From the IMG/VR virus record IMGVR_UViG_3300022074_000267, positions 1 to 29,246 of that record: DNA of 29,246 bases; one strand, given 5' to 3'. Of the stretch, positions 1 to 9,000 are shown in pieces; positions within the stretch are counted from its first letter, which is position 1, and each line of letters starts with the position of its first letter. The notes below the pieces were generated by a model. That model saw nothing but the letters and a program-made list of their open reading frames with translations, did not search any database and was not told the DNA's origin. This DNA is from a virus. The translations under genes and the position numbers were made by a program.

Positions 1-2
1 TC

Positions 3-10
3 TAAATAGT
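3..10 (-). promoter_or_regulatory. Candidate late promoter, ACTATTTA box at window edge
   Basis: Minus-strand AAACTATTTAGA lies after the terminator hairpin. The gene it would serve is outside the window. Inferred from the same terminator-then-box layout as at 983 and 4133. Confidence 0.45.
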
Positions 11-14
11 TTAA

Positions 15-61
15 ATTAAAGTAAACCTCCGAATGCTAAGGCATTCGAAGGAAAGGAGGTT
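15..61 (-). terminator. Probable terminator with two-tier hairpin
   Basis: On the minus strand AACCTCC pairs with GGAGGTT, enclosing a second stem GAATGC/GCATTC with an internal bulge. It is followed by TACTTTAATTT, a mixed rather than pure T tract. It follows the 134-residue gene and precedes another ACTATTTA box. Confidence 0.65.
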
Positions 62-80
62 AAAATGAAACTTAATTATT

Positions 81-485
81 TTACTTTGTTGAAGATTTTC
101 TAGAACGTCTGCGAGTTGTCTTCTTTTTCTTTACTTCTTCGACAGCTTCTTTTGTTTCTTCAACGATATCCGCAGCAGTTTCAAATGCTTCTTCTACTGC
201 TTCTTCAACAACCTCAGCTACTTTCTTAGCGGTCTTCTTAGTTTTCTTCGCAACTTCTTTGACCTCTTCGACGGCTTCTTCGATTGTTTCCCCAACTGCT
301 TCTGCGACCTCTTCAATTGTCTCAACGACTTCTTTGATTGCTTCTGCAGCTTCGGCTTTAATTCTTTCTTGTTCGTCAATAATATGACCAAGCCCTACAC
401 GACGAGCCTCTTGGGGATCTAACTCGATCCCCAAAAGACGGTGTTTGCGTAATAGAAGCTTTTTTCTTTTTGATCTACGACCCAT
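81..485 (-). CDS. Highly charged helical protein of unknown function
   Basis: The protein has 134 residues with AGAGGTGA upstream. The N-terminus is basic (MGRRSKRKKLLLRKHRLLGI), the middle is a long Glu/Val/Ala helix (AVGETIEEAVEEVKEVAKK) of imperfect 'EEVxEAV' units, and the C-terminus is a basic Lys/Arg/Ser tail (KKKKTTRRRSRKSSTK). Basic ends around an acidic amphipathic helix suggest a nucleic-acid or capsid-lining protein, somewhat histone-like in composition. No family is recognised, and low complexity makes any similarity unreliable. It is 13 bases after the 142-residue gene and followed by a hairpin. Confidence 0.7.
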   Translation of the reverse strand: MGRRSKRKKLLLRKHRLLGIELDPQEARRVGLGHIIDEQERIKAEAAEAIKEVVETIEEVAEAVGETIEEAVEEVKEVAKKTKKTAKKVAEVVEEAVEEAFETAADIVEETKEAVEEVKKKKTTRRRSRKSSTK

Positions 486-498
486 TAATCACCTCTTG

Positions 499-927
499 TT
501 AAGCAGCAAATGTAAGGGAACCATCGTGAGCAATCCCGTGAGCAAACCATTCTGATCCGTCGCAATAAATCTCTACGTATGAACCAGCAGAAGCAGCATT
601 TCCAAAAACTACTTTCTTGTCGCTGCTGTTGCCTTTGTCTACTCCAGCACCAGAATGATCAGCTGTATCAATTCGAATCAGCATCCCATCAACATCTACG
701 TCAGCAGATTGAATTGTGAATGTAGTTCCACCGCCATTGTCGGCAGATAAGATAAATTTAAAATAAGCGCCATCTTGAGCAGCTGGTAAAGTAACTACAA
801 TGTTTCCGGCATTAGCATTAACAAAATAAAGCTCCCCAGTTTCTGCTGAAGCAATTGTTTTATCGGCTGAAATAGCCTCTACTCTTTGACGACTTGCGAC
901 TCTTGCCGCTCTTCCAACTTTAGCCAT
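499..927 (-). CDS. Small beta-rich virion protein related to fiber tips
   Basis: The protein has 142 residues with AAGGAGA upstream. A short basic N-terminus (MAKVGRAARVASRQRVEAIS) precedes a beta domain: GELYFVNANAGNIVVTLPAA, GAYFKFILS, TFTIQSADVDVDGMLI, YVEIYCDGSEWFAHGIAHDG. The order 'VTLP...G..F.I...TFTI...DG...I...DG..W' matches the C-terminal ~90 residues of the 769- and 1177-residue fibers, so it looks like a free-standing tip domain. Directly after the capsid gene, it might be a head decoration or fiber protein. I recall similar genes downstream of capsid genes in marine phages, without known role. Confidence 0.78.
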   Translation of the reverse strand: MAKVGRAARVASRQRVEAISADKTIASAETGELYFVNANAGNIVVTLPAAQDGAYFKFILSADNGGGTTFTIQSADVDVDGMLIRIDTADHSGAGVDKGNSSDKKVVFGNAASAGSYVEIYCDGSEWFAHGIAHDGSLTFAA

Positions 928-982
928 AATATAATCTCCTTAAGTATAATAAAGTTCATGGGCTATGAGCCCGTTTTCATAG

Positions 983-990
983 TAAATAGT
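983..990 (-). promoter_or_regulatory. Candidate late promoter, ACTATTTA box
   Basis: Minus-strand GACTATTTACT follows the capsid gene terminator and lies 56 bases upstream of the 142-residue gene start at 927. Inferred from recurrence. Confidence 0.5.
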
Positions 991-995
991 CTTTA

Positions 996-1029
996 AAAAT
1001 AGAAAACCCCCGAACCGAAGTCCGAGGGT
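996..1029 (-). terminator. Intrinsic terminator after major capsid gene
   Basis: On the minus strand ACCCTCGGAC pairs with GTTCGGGGGT (two G-U pairs) closing a C(TTCG)G tetraloop, a very stable loop type, followed by TTTCTATTTTT. Confidence 0.92.
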
Positions 1030-1072
1030 CTCTTTTTGTTAGCATTCTAACTTTCAAGATGAAAGTTGCGAA

Positions 1073-2920
1073 TTAGGAACCAGATTCACCCAACAATCCA
1101 CGAACGATAACAAGACCGTACATATCAGGACGAACCATTTTCTTAGCGTAACGAGTCATAACACCTTTGCGAGGAACGAAGTCTTCTGGTCCAAAGATGG
1201 TAGGAGTTGTTTGCAGAGGCACGTATGGTGCATATACATAACCAGACTCAAGGAAAGAATTACCTTTACGTCCAACCAAGATAGCGTTACGTGGGAAGTA
1301 AGGATCAACAATGATGTCGAATTTACGGTTCAAAGAACCAGCCTTAACTGCACCGATGTCGCCTTTATCAGCGTCAGCAGTAACGTTCGCACGGAAACCA
1401 GCAGTGAATTCCAAGATGTTTGCAACTTCAGGAGAAACAACTACGAAGTTAGCACCACCACGCAAAGTCTTACGATGGATTTGTGCAGAAACGTCGTTGA
1501 TAGTTTCGATCAAAGTTTCGTACCATTCAGATACAGTACCAGTGAAGTCAGGAGCAGCAGAAGTTGCACCAAGTTCAGCACCAGTCAAGCGATCAACAAA
1601 CAAACCAGGTGAACGAGACCAGTAGTAAGTCGCAGCAGTTGCGCCATTTACAAGGTCAGCCAAGATTTCACGATCCAATTCTAGAGCGATTTGCTCAGAA
1701 AGGATAGAAGTCAATTCAACCTCAGCATCCAAGTTGTGGTAAGCGTTCAAGTCTTGACCCAATTCTGGAGTCCACTTTGCTTTCAACTTCTTGGTTTGTG
1801 CTGTGATAGCGGTTGAGTCAACCTTGATGTCGATCTCAGGAATATCTTCAGATCCTTCAAGTACCATTGAGAATGTGTCGATTGCGCCACCAGTTCCAGC
1901 AGAAGTAGCAGTATCTTTAACTGGATATTCGATGTTGTCTTTGGTAACACCAGCGCCAAGATTGGCTGCTGTGGTTAGTGTACAAGTTCCTTGAGTAACA
2001 ATGATAAGTCTAACACCATCTTTCGCATTACCATATGAAGCTTCTGCAGCTGTAATTTTACGAGTCAAACGACGAACTTGTTCTGAGTTAGAATCTGTAC
2101 AAGCAACACCAAGGATGCTGTTCAATGCCGGCATCAAAGGAGTGGTCAAACTAGTGTGTCCCGCGAGATCCAAGATAGAAATAGCGGACAAGTTATCAAA
2201 GTCAGCGTTTGGAAGTGCATCTTCGTCAATTTCAACCACGATAACACTCAAAGTTCCGTCAGTCTTAGACAACAGATCTACGTCGTATTCTAAGAGTTTA
2301 GCATTAGCTTCGCTAACTGCTCCATCTAGGACGAAAGTTGTTTTCATTTTAGCATTATTACCAGAAGAATCCAAAGCATTAGATCCAGTTGTTGGAGATG
2401 CATAAGCATAACCAGTTGAACCACCACGACCTGGACCAGAAAGATCAGATCCAAAAGTAGAATCAACAAGATCGACACCACCAATAACACCAGAACCAGT
2501 TTGAGCGGTACCGTAAATAGAAGTGTCCTTTGCGTTACCAAAGCGAGAGTTGACGTCATTGGCTTGGTTCCCAAGGTTACCTGAGAATGTGAAGTCCATG
2601 AAGAAGATCAATCCAGATGGAAGAGACATTGGTTGAACAGAAACCAAGTCGTTAGCAATCAATCCGGCGAATACACGACGAACGATTGGGAAAGCAACAG
2701 CGGCAAAACCTTCAACAGATCCAGCTGCTCCCATTCCACTAGACTCACGAAGTAATTCTCTTGCTTGGTTTTCAAGCAAACGAGCCATGTTGTGCTTGTC
2801 ATTGTCGCTAGACAAGCCTTCAAGAAGACCGGTTGCGGTCCACTTGTTCAAAAGAGCGGCACCTTCTTGTTGCAAGTTGCGGTTAACCATCCCTTCTGTA
2901 AGAGTTTCGATAATAGACAT
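1073..2920 (-). CDS. Major capsid protein, T4 gp23-like
   Basis: This is the shell protein of the head (HK97-type fold). GGAGA lies upstream of 2920. The protein has 615 residues, about 95 longer than T4 gp23 (521). The N-terminal propeptide contains NMARLLENQARELLRE, where L57-R-E59 fits the gp21 cleavage rule, close to the Glu65 site of T4. The next block, VEGFAAVAFPIVRRVFAGLI and NDLVSVQPMSLPSGLIFFMD, is the hallmark gp23 region. ELGQDLNAYHNLDAEVELTS and LSEQIALELDREIL are also gp23-like, as is the end RYAKKMVRPDMYGLVIVRGL. The extra length seems to lie between about 130 and 360, in the variable insertion region. A strong terminator follows. Confidence 0.97.
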   Translation of the reverse strand: MSIIETLTEGMVNRNLQQEGAALLNKWTATGLLEGLSSDNDKHNMARLLENQARELLRESSGMGAAGSVEGFAAVAFPIVRRVFAGLIANDLVSVQPMSLPSGLIFFMDFTFSGNLGNQANDVNSRFGNAKDTSIYGTAQTGSGVIGGVDLVDSTFGSDLSGPGRGGSTGYAYASPTTGSNALDSSGNNAKMKTTFVLDGAVSEANAKLLEYDVDLLSKTDGTLSVIVVEIDEDALPNADFDNLSAISILDLAGHTSLTTPLMPALNSILGVACTDSNSEQVRRLTRKITAAEASYGNAKDGVRLIIVTQGTCTLTTAANLGAGVTKDNIEYPVKDTATSAGTGGAIDTFSMVLEGSEDIPEIDIKVDSTAITAQTKKLKAKWTPELGQDLNAYHNLDAEVELTSILSEQIALELDREILADLVNGATAATYYWSRSPGLFVDRLTGAELGATSAAPDFTGTVSEWYETLIETINDVSAQIHRKTLRGGANFVVVSPEVANILEFTAGFRANVTADADKGDIGAVKAGSLNRKFDIIVDPYFPRNAILVGRKGNSFLESGYVYAPYVPLQTTPTIFGPEDFVPRKGVMTRYAKKMVRPDMYGLVIVRGLLGESGS

Positions 2921-2937
2921 TGTAAAATCTCCTTAAA

Positions 2938-4116
2938 TTATTTTTTTATGCCTGCAAGCTTCTGCATCTTCGCCAAGAATGGGTCAGCGCTTTGCTTGCT
3001 TTCGTTAATGTTTTGTCTCGAATTCAACATAGAACTTAAGTTCGAACGTCGATTGACGGACTCGCTAAGTGATTGTGGATCTCTTTTGCTGTTAGGCGTC
3101 GATCCCACTGTAGCTTTGAGCGTCTCATGAAGTTTTTTAGCTTCCTTCGGAGACTCCGCATTAGCAATGGCTTCGACAATTTTAGATTTTTGTCGCTCAT
3201 TCAGGGAGGCATCAGCTAGTGTGCGGTTTTGATATAAAAGTTTTGCGTTTGACAATAAAGACTCCTCAAGGTGGACTTCCAACTTGGTAAGGACGCGCTC
3301 TAATTGTGAGTTTTGTTGCGTCAGAGAATCTACTGTCTCGTGTAGTTCGTTAACTTGACCCATTAATTCTTCGTTTACGTCTTCGGACTCTTCTTCTGAG
3401 TCTTCGTCGTAAAGAACTTCGGCCATATCTGCATTGAATTTTTCTCTTGATCGGTTGTGTCTCCACACTCCTCCGAGAGCAGCAAGTTCAGGATCCTGAT
3501 CGATGTGCATGGCTTCTTCAAGAGCTTCGTCTTCTTCTTCAAGCATACTGAGGACTTCTTGCAGTTGAAGGTCGAGGTCATCATCTCCACCCGCATCATC
3601 TCCTCCGAGGTCCAAATCTCCACCCAGATCGTCTCCAGCAGCATCGTCAGGTGTGCCCATATCTAAGCCACCAAGGTCGTCTGTAGCGCCTTCTGCGTCT
3701 TGTGAGAGGTCAAGTGGTTCGGGATCAAGATCTCCGAAGTCAAGTTCAATTTCATCGTTTTCATCAAATGGAAGATTATCAAGCATTGCAGACATTTTGA
3801 CGTATACATCTTCTGAGCCTGGTCGAGAATCATAAGCGCCTGGAGCTTCGATGGTTGCTGATTCACCAGCTGGTGCAGCTCCACCCATCCCTGCAGCTTC
3901 TTCTTCTTGCATGATTTCATCTTCTGCTTCGGCAATCATTTCTTCTGCTCGTGTTGTAGCACCATCCATTTCAAGCATTTGATCAACCGCTTCTTTGATT
4001 TGCTTCGAGTACTTGTCAAGAACTGATTGTTCTGCATTTTTAATCGCTTGCTCTCTAAGTGCGGCGGCATCGGCAATTGCCTGTTCTAGCATGTTGGACA
4101 TTAAATCATCTCCCAT
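2938..4116 (-). CDS. Prohead core scaffold protein, T4 gp22-like
   Basis: The scaffold fills the prohead, shapes the capsid shell and is degraded by the gp21-like protease. The protein has 392 residues, strongly acidic. An N-terminal helix (MSNMLEQAIADAAALREQAI) is followed by an Asp/Glu-rich disordered middle, a low-complexity block near 145-185 (DLGGDLDLGGDDAGGD), a coiled coil near 250-300 (LHETVDSLTQQNSQLERVLT), and a C-terminus ending DPFLAKMQKLAGIKK, a common end for such scaffolds. It directly precedes the capsid gene, as in T4. The start could be 4116 (GGAG eleven bases upstream) or 4101 (MSNMLEQ, GGGAGA seven bases upstream); both are plausible. Confidence 0.87.
   Translation of the reverse strand: MGDDLMSNMLEQAIADAAALREQAIKNAEQSVLDKYSKQIKEAVDQMLEMDGATTRAEEMIAEAEDEIMQEEEAAGMGGAAPAGESATIEAPGAYDSRPGSEDVYVKMSAMLDNLPFDENDEIELDFGDLDPEPLDLSQDAEGATDDLGGLDMGTPDDAAGDDLGGDLDLGGDDAGGDDDLDLQLQEVLSMLEEEDEALEEAMHIDQDPELAALGGVWRHNRSREKFNADMAEVLYDEDSEEESEDVNEELMGQVNELHETVDSLTQQNSQLERVLTKLEVHLEESLLSNAKLLYQNRTLADASLNERQKSKIVEAIANAESPKEAKKLHETLKATVGSTPNSKRDPQSLSESVNRRSNLSSMLNSRQNINESKQSADPFLAKMQKLAGIKK
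3584..3636 (-). repeat. Dispersed repeat, copy in scaffold gene
   Basis: These 53 bases match the portal gene at 21185-21237 in 46 positions. They encode the same DLGGDLDLGGDDAGGD peptide, with mostly silent differences. Confidence 0.8.
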
Positions 4117-4132
4117 ATTTGTTTTTCTCCAA

Positions 4133-4148
4133 TAAATAGTGTAAATAG
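4133..4148 (-). promoter_or_regulatory. Candidate late promoter, doubled ACTATTTA box
   Basis: Minus-strand CTATTTACACTATTTATTGG has two copies of CTATTTA nine bases apart, between the terminator of the fiber gene and the scaffold gene start at 4116. Placement after a terminator and 17 bases before a start supports a promoter. Inferred. Confidence 0.55.
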
Positions 4149-4171
4149 ATTTTAAAGTACAAAAGAAGGCT

Positions 4172-4207
4172 TAAAAAGAAAAAACCCCCACACCAAAGGC
4201 ACGAGGG
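4172..4207 (-). terminator. Intrinsic terminator after LamG fiber gene
   Basis: On the minus strand CCCTCGTGCC pairs with GGTGTGGGGG through several G-U pairs around a TTT loop, followed by TTTTTTCTTTTT. It lies 28 bases after the stop at 4235. Confidence 0.87.
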
Positions 4208-4234
4208 CATCTATTCAGATAGAATTAACTGAAA

Positions 4235-5446
4235 TTATTGCAAAGCAGCTGTTTGAATAGACATCTGGCGATCAGATTGAGCAGCAATAGCAGCAACCTG
4301 AGATTCAGTCAAAGCACCATGGGCGATTTGTACAGAGTCAAGGGAGAACTGTCCTCCTAGACCATTGTAAGAAGATCCATAGGAAGATCTTCCAAGTCCA
4401 AACCAGACATTTCCATTTAATTTGTCAAGAACATGGAAAGATTTTTGCAAAGCTTCTCCGCCCTTTACACCATCGATGAATATTTTTAGATCGTATTTAT
4501 CAGTGTAACCTGGACTCAAGCCATAAGTTATGGCGCAATGTTGAAATTGTCCAAGCGCGAAAGGAATACTAGACTTGGCTTGTGGAGTACCTGTCCACAA
4601 GTTTCCAATGATCGGGTGGAATTGTAGGAACCCATCACTTGTTTTACCCGCAGCGAGCCTAAGTTCTTTGTTGCTGTTAAAGCGACCTCCAAAGTAGTTG
4701 TGGCCGGTGCTGAGCTCCGACTCCGCAGCAACCCAGAAAGATAGAGTGAACTCTTTAGGATCTATAGAATTACCAGAATAATTCATGAGTCCTTCGATGT
4801 TCAAATCTACCTTTGTTGCACCACGATTAGCAAACGAAGAATCGGTCTGCGAGAAGATTCCATTTGTTATGGTAGCGCTCTTGAACAAATTACTAGCAGC
4901 AGTTGGTAGTTCTTCGATGAAAGTACCAGAAATTACTTGGCCTCCACCACCGCCGCCATTACCACCTTCACCTTCTTCACCTTCTTCACCTTCAGATTCA
5001 ACAATATAAGAGTCTCCTTCAGTAAGCCATCTTAATGTTCCATCAGACATGATCGTTAAAAATCTACCTTCATCATCACTACGATAAACAGGGACATCAT
5101 CGAAGTGATATAATTTTCTAGTATTGTCTGTGACGGCTAAGTCAAAACTATGAACATCTTCTACATTCTCTGAAGACAAAAAAGAAACTCGAACGGTTTG
5201 TTGTGATCCTGTTTTTGATTCAAAGTAATACTTTTGATAAATTACGTCTGCGATAAAATCACTAATAACGCCATCTGTGTCGTGAATCATGGTCCAACTA
5301 CTTCCGTCGAAACCGTAGATTTTTATGCTAACTCCACGAAGATTAACCGACATTTTGAAAGTATGATCTGCAGGGGGAACAAACCCATCTGCATATTGAG
5401 GTATAGCTGGGTATGCTATTTTTCTTAATAATTTAGATTTTTTCAT
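4235..5446 (-). CDS. Fiber or appendage protein with C-terminal LamG-like domain
   Basis: The protein has 403 residues with AAGGAGA upstream. Residues 1-145 form a beta-rich N-terminal part ending in EGRFLTIMSDGTLRWLTEG, again the fiber GxxLxIxxxGxLxWL motif. A flexible linker of Glu and Gly follows (about 150-170: EGEEGEEGEGG, GGGGGG). Residues about 195-395 read as a LamG/concanavalin-like jelly roll: EFTLSFWVAAESE, LGQFQHCAITYGL, DLKIFIDGVKGGEA, NVWFGLGRSSYGSS and SLDSVQIAHGALTESQVAAI. Such domains bind carbohydrates or surface proteins, so a receptor-binding role is plausible. A terminator follows. Confidence 0.82.
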   Translation of the reverse strand: MKKSKLLRKIAYPAIPQYADGFVPPADHTFKMSVNLRGVSIKIYGFDGSSWTMIHDTDGVISDFIADVIYQKYYFESKTGSQQTVRVSFLSSENVEDVHSFDLAVTDNTRKLYHFDDVPVYRSDDEGRFLTIMSDGTLRWLTEGDSYIVESEGEEGEEGEGGNGGGGGGQVISGTFIEELPTAASNLFKSATITNGIFSQTDSSFANRGATKVDLNIEGLMNYSGNSIDPKEFTLSFWVAAESELSTGHNYFGGRFNSNKELRLAAGKTSDGFLQFHPIIGNLWTGTPQAKSSIPFALGQFQHCAITYGLSPGYTDKYDLKIFIDGVKGGEALQKSFHVLDKLNGNVWFGLGRSSYGSSYNGLGGQFSLDSVQIAHGALTESQVAAIAAQSDRQMSIQTAALQ

Positions 5447-5458
5447 TTTTAGATCTCC

Positions 5459-5938
5459 TTATCTAGCAATCCAAGCTAAGTTTCCTTGATCATTCACAGA
5501 AAGAATCTTCCCTGCATCTGCTTGGGTAAACGCTGGAACATCAGATACATCTTCAAGTTTTAAGGCTTCTGTCTGATGACCCGGCAAAATATTTGGTGCG
5601 ATAACAGCATCTTCAACAAAAAAGTATCTAACTGATTCTTCTTGTCCAGATTTAGATACAAAGAATATATCGACCCAATCCGCCAAATTTACGGTAAGAG
5701 TGTCTTGCGGGGACATGCCCTGGTCAACCGCATCATTGAAGCCGTTGCCTTGGACTGTATCAATTAGCCAATATCCATTTCCGTCGTTGATCGACTTTTC
5801 TCCCCAAACTTCAATTTCAGCAAAACCAACGACAATAAGTGCACTAGCACCGGCAGAGTCGCCTTCGCTTAGGATGCCGACACTTCCATTATCAGGTTCA
5901 GTTAAACCGGCATTAGATTTATTTAATTTCATAGACAT
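5459..5938 (-). CDS. Small fiber-associated structural protein
   Basis: The protein has 159 residues from 5938, chosen because GGAGGAAATAAA is upstream; a longer frame exists but would include the terminator hairpin. It is beta-rich, with GASALIVVGFAEIEVWGEK and DTLTVNLADWVDIFFVSKSG. The C-terminus KLEDVSDVPAFTQADAGKIL then SVNDQGNLAWIAR contains the GKxLxVxxxGxLxW motif that often links or ends tail fiber segments. No known domain beyond that. It lies between the giant fiber and the LamG fiber protein, suggesting an appendage component. Confidence 0.75.
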   Translation of the reverse strand: MSMKLNKSNAGLTEPDNGSVGILSEGDSAGASALIVVGFAEIEVWGEKSINDGNGYWLIDTVQGNGFNDAVDQGMSPQDTLTVNLADWVDIFFVSKSGQEESVRYFFVEDAVIAPNILPGHQTEALKLEDVSDVPAFTQADAGKILSVNDQGNLAWIAR

Positions 5939-5969
5939 TTTATTTCCTCCATTATTAATAAGTGTCTGT

Positions 5970-6001
5970 AAAAAAGGCCCCGAAGATTTCTCCTCGGGGC
6001 C
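5970..6001 (-). terminator. Intrinsic terminator after giant fiber gene
   Basis: On the minus strand GGCCCCGA pairs with TCGGGGCC around a ten-base loop, followed directly by TTTTTTAC. It separates the giant fiber gene from the 159-residue gene. Confidence 0.92.
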
Positions 6002-6047
6002 AATGTGAGCAATGCTCAATAGCATTGAGGATTAGCTCAAGATGTTA

Positions 6048-9000
6048 TTACATCATGTAGTATACATCACCGTGCTCAATGAAAGTAACAGAAGATCCTG
6101 GGAACAACTTAACTTTACCATCACCTTCGCCATCGATAGTCTTACCTGCAGGAGCAGTGAATTCCATCGCTTCAGTAGAAGCAGCAGCCAAAGAAACTGT
6201 TACTTTGTAGTTTGGTGAAAGAACTGGGAGTACAGCAAGTGAATCCGCACCATTGTTTTGAATGATATAAAGTGGATCATCAGCAGTCAAAGTCAATGAA
6301 GCAGAAGCAACAGCATTAGTGATAAAGCTAACTTTTACTTCGCCATCAATCATTTTAACTTGCTTAGCTTCGAGTTCGTTCTCTTTTGCAGTCGCACGAG
6401 CGATTTCGCTAGTTAAGTTACTAGAAATCGTAGTATCAGCAGCCTCAAAAGCAACTTGAAGAGCATCATCCGCAGCTTCAAATGAAGCAGTTATAGCAAT
6501 CTCACCAGCAGCACGAGCAGCAACTTCGTCTTCAAGATCACCTTCCAACTCAGTCATATCAGCCAAGAAAGAAGCTTCCATCGCAGAGTCAGCAGCTTGG
6601 AATGCAGCAGTTACAACAGCATCAGCAGCAGCCATTTCACCTTGAAGTGTAGACTTCTCAGAAGCCAACTCAGAGCGGATAGCAGCACGATCAGTAGATG
6701 CATCGCCAAAAGATACTACGTTAGCAGCTTCGTGCGCAGACAAAGATGCTTCAACAGCGTCAACTTGACCTTCAAGTTCAGTCTTAGCAGTAGCGATATC
6801 ACCAGCAACAGTAGCAGCGAAGTTTTCATCGTCACCGATTGCAGCAGCCAATTCATTCAATGTATCCAACAATGCAGGTGCAGAATCTACAAGACTTGCA
6901 ACAGCAGCGTCAGTGTGAGCAATAGCTTCACCTTTAGCAGTAGCGATATCAGCAGTCAACTGAGTGTTCATACCGATACGAGCTTGTTCTGCAGCTACGA
7001 AATCAGCATTAGTAGCAGCGATCTCTGCATCAAGAGCAGCAGTGAAAGAATTTTCCAATGAAGTGATTTCAGCATCAGTATAAGCCTTAGCGTCAACTAG
7101 AGCTTGAGCTTCAGCAGCTTGTGCACGAGCAATTTCAGAAACCAAATCTGCAGCGATTGCATCACGACCAGCACCAGCAGAAATGAAGTCAGCGTTTGTA
7201 GCAGCAATTTCTGCATCCAAACCAGCTTGAACACCAGCAACAGCAGCAAGCATAGCAGTATTTTCAGCAGAAACTGCGGCAATACGAGCATCTTCTTCAG
7301 CTTGCAATGCATCAGCCAAAGACTCTTCTGCAGCTTCAGCACGTTGTTGTTCAGCAGAAATAGCGTTAGTGTTTACAAGTTCAGCAGCTTGTGCTCGAGA
7401 AATTTCAGAAGCCAAAGCAGCGTTGTTAGAAACTACATAGTCATCATGCTTACCTTCGATACGAGCTTCTTCGCCTTCACGAACAGCAGTCTCAGCATTA
7501 GCAGCAGCTTCAACAGCAGCTTCCAAAGTAGAGATTTCTGAATCAGTGTGAGCATTTGCAGAAGACAATGTTGAAACATCACCAGCAGCAAATTCGCCAC
7601 GAATAGCAGCTTCTTGTCCTTCAGCACGAGTCTTTTCAGTCAAGATATCTGCAGACAAAGCATCATCAGCATTTGAACGAGAAAGAGCTTCAGCACTTAC
7701 AGCAGCTTCACGAGCAGATTGTTCAGCAGAAACTGCGTTAGTCAATACAAGCTCAGCAGCTTCAGCACGAGTTTTTTCTACAAGTACATCTGCATCAATC
7801 TCAGCTTGCATCTCAGCCTTAAGAGCATCATCAGCAGTAACAAATTCACCACGGATTGCAGCTTCTTGACCAAGAGCGCGATTCTTTTCGGTAAGAATAT
7901 CAGCAGCCAAGCCAGATTCTGCAGTAGAAGCACGAGAAGTCTCTGCAGAGATTGCAGCTGCGTTTGCAGCGATATCAGAAGTGTGAGTACCATCTTGAAC
8001 TTTAAGAGCGTCGATTTCAGCAGTGAAAGCATCTTCCATTGATTGATCTGCAGCAGCAAACTCTGAACGGATCGCAGCGCGATCAGAAGTTGCAGAACCA
8101 AAACGAGTGTTGGTAGAAGCAATTTCAGCATCCAAACCAGATTGAAGGCCTACTTCAGCAGCAAGAGCACGAGTTTCTTCAGCAGCAAGAGCAGCGTCGT
8201 TAGAAGCTACGTATGCATCCAAAGAAGATTGAACACCAGAAACAGCAGCAATACGTGCAGTTTGTTCATCAGAATCAGCTTGCTCCAAAGCAGACTTAGC
8301 AGCATTGAAATCCAAAACGTGAGAAGCAAAAGCAGCATCGTTTTCAGTATCAACAGAGTTGATCAAATCAACGATTTCTTTGAATGAATCAGCATCAGCA
8401 GAAGAAGCATTCAAGATAGCATCGATACGACCCTTCTCAGTTGCAATCTCACCAGAGAGACCTGCTTCAGCAGCAAGTGCACGATCTTCTTCATCTTGCA
8501 ATGCATCAGCCAAAGAACCTTCAGCAGCTTCAGCACGAACGTTTTCTGCAGTGATTGCAGCAGCGTTTGCTTGTTCAGCAGCACGAGCAGTAGCAGCTTC
8601 AGTATTCAAAGAAGATTGAAGACCAGCTTCTGCAGCTTCAGCACGAGTCTTTTCAACAAGTACATCTGCATCGATCTCAGCTTGCATTTCGCCCTTAAGG
8701 GAAGCGTCAGCAGCAGCGAATTCACCACGGATCAAAGTTTCTTGACCTTCAGCACGAGATTGTTCAGCAGCAATATCGCCTTCCAACTCTGCTTCTTTAC
8801 CAGTAGCACGAGTTACTTCGGAAGCCAAGTCTGCAGAGTTTTGATCTACATCACCTTGAAGAGCAGCTTCGGCAGCACGAGCAGTTGTAGCTTCAGAAGA
8901 AATTGCAGCAGCATTAGCTTGTTCTGCAGCGCGAGCAGTTCCAGCTTCAGAAGAAATTGCAGCAGCGTTTGCTTGTTCAGCAGCTTCTGCACGACCTTTT

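Noticed and set aside
65-103. Plus-strand AAGGAGG followed by ATG and a 12-codon frame
   Set aside because: The Shine-Dalgarno-like sequence is the arm of the minus-strand terminator hairpin; the frame is too short and antisense to a gene.
5939-6025. Longer start for the 159-residue fiber-associated gene
   Set aside because: It would translate through the terminator hairpin; GGAGGAAATAAA directly precedes the ATG at 5938.
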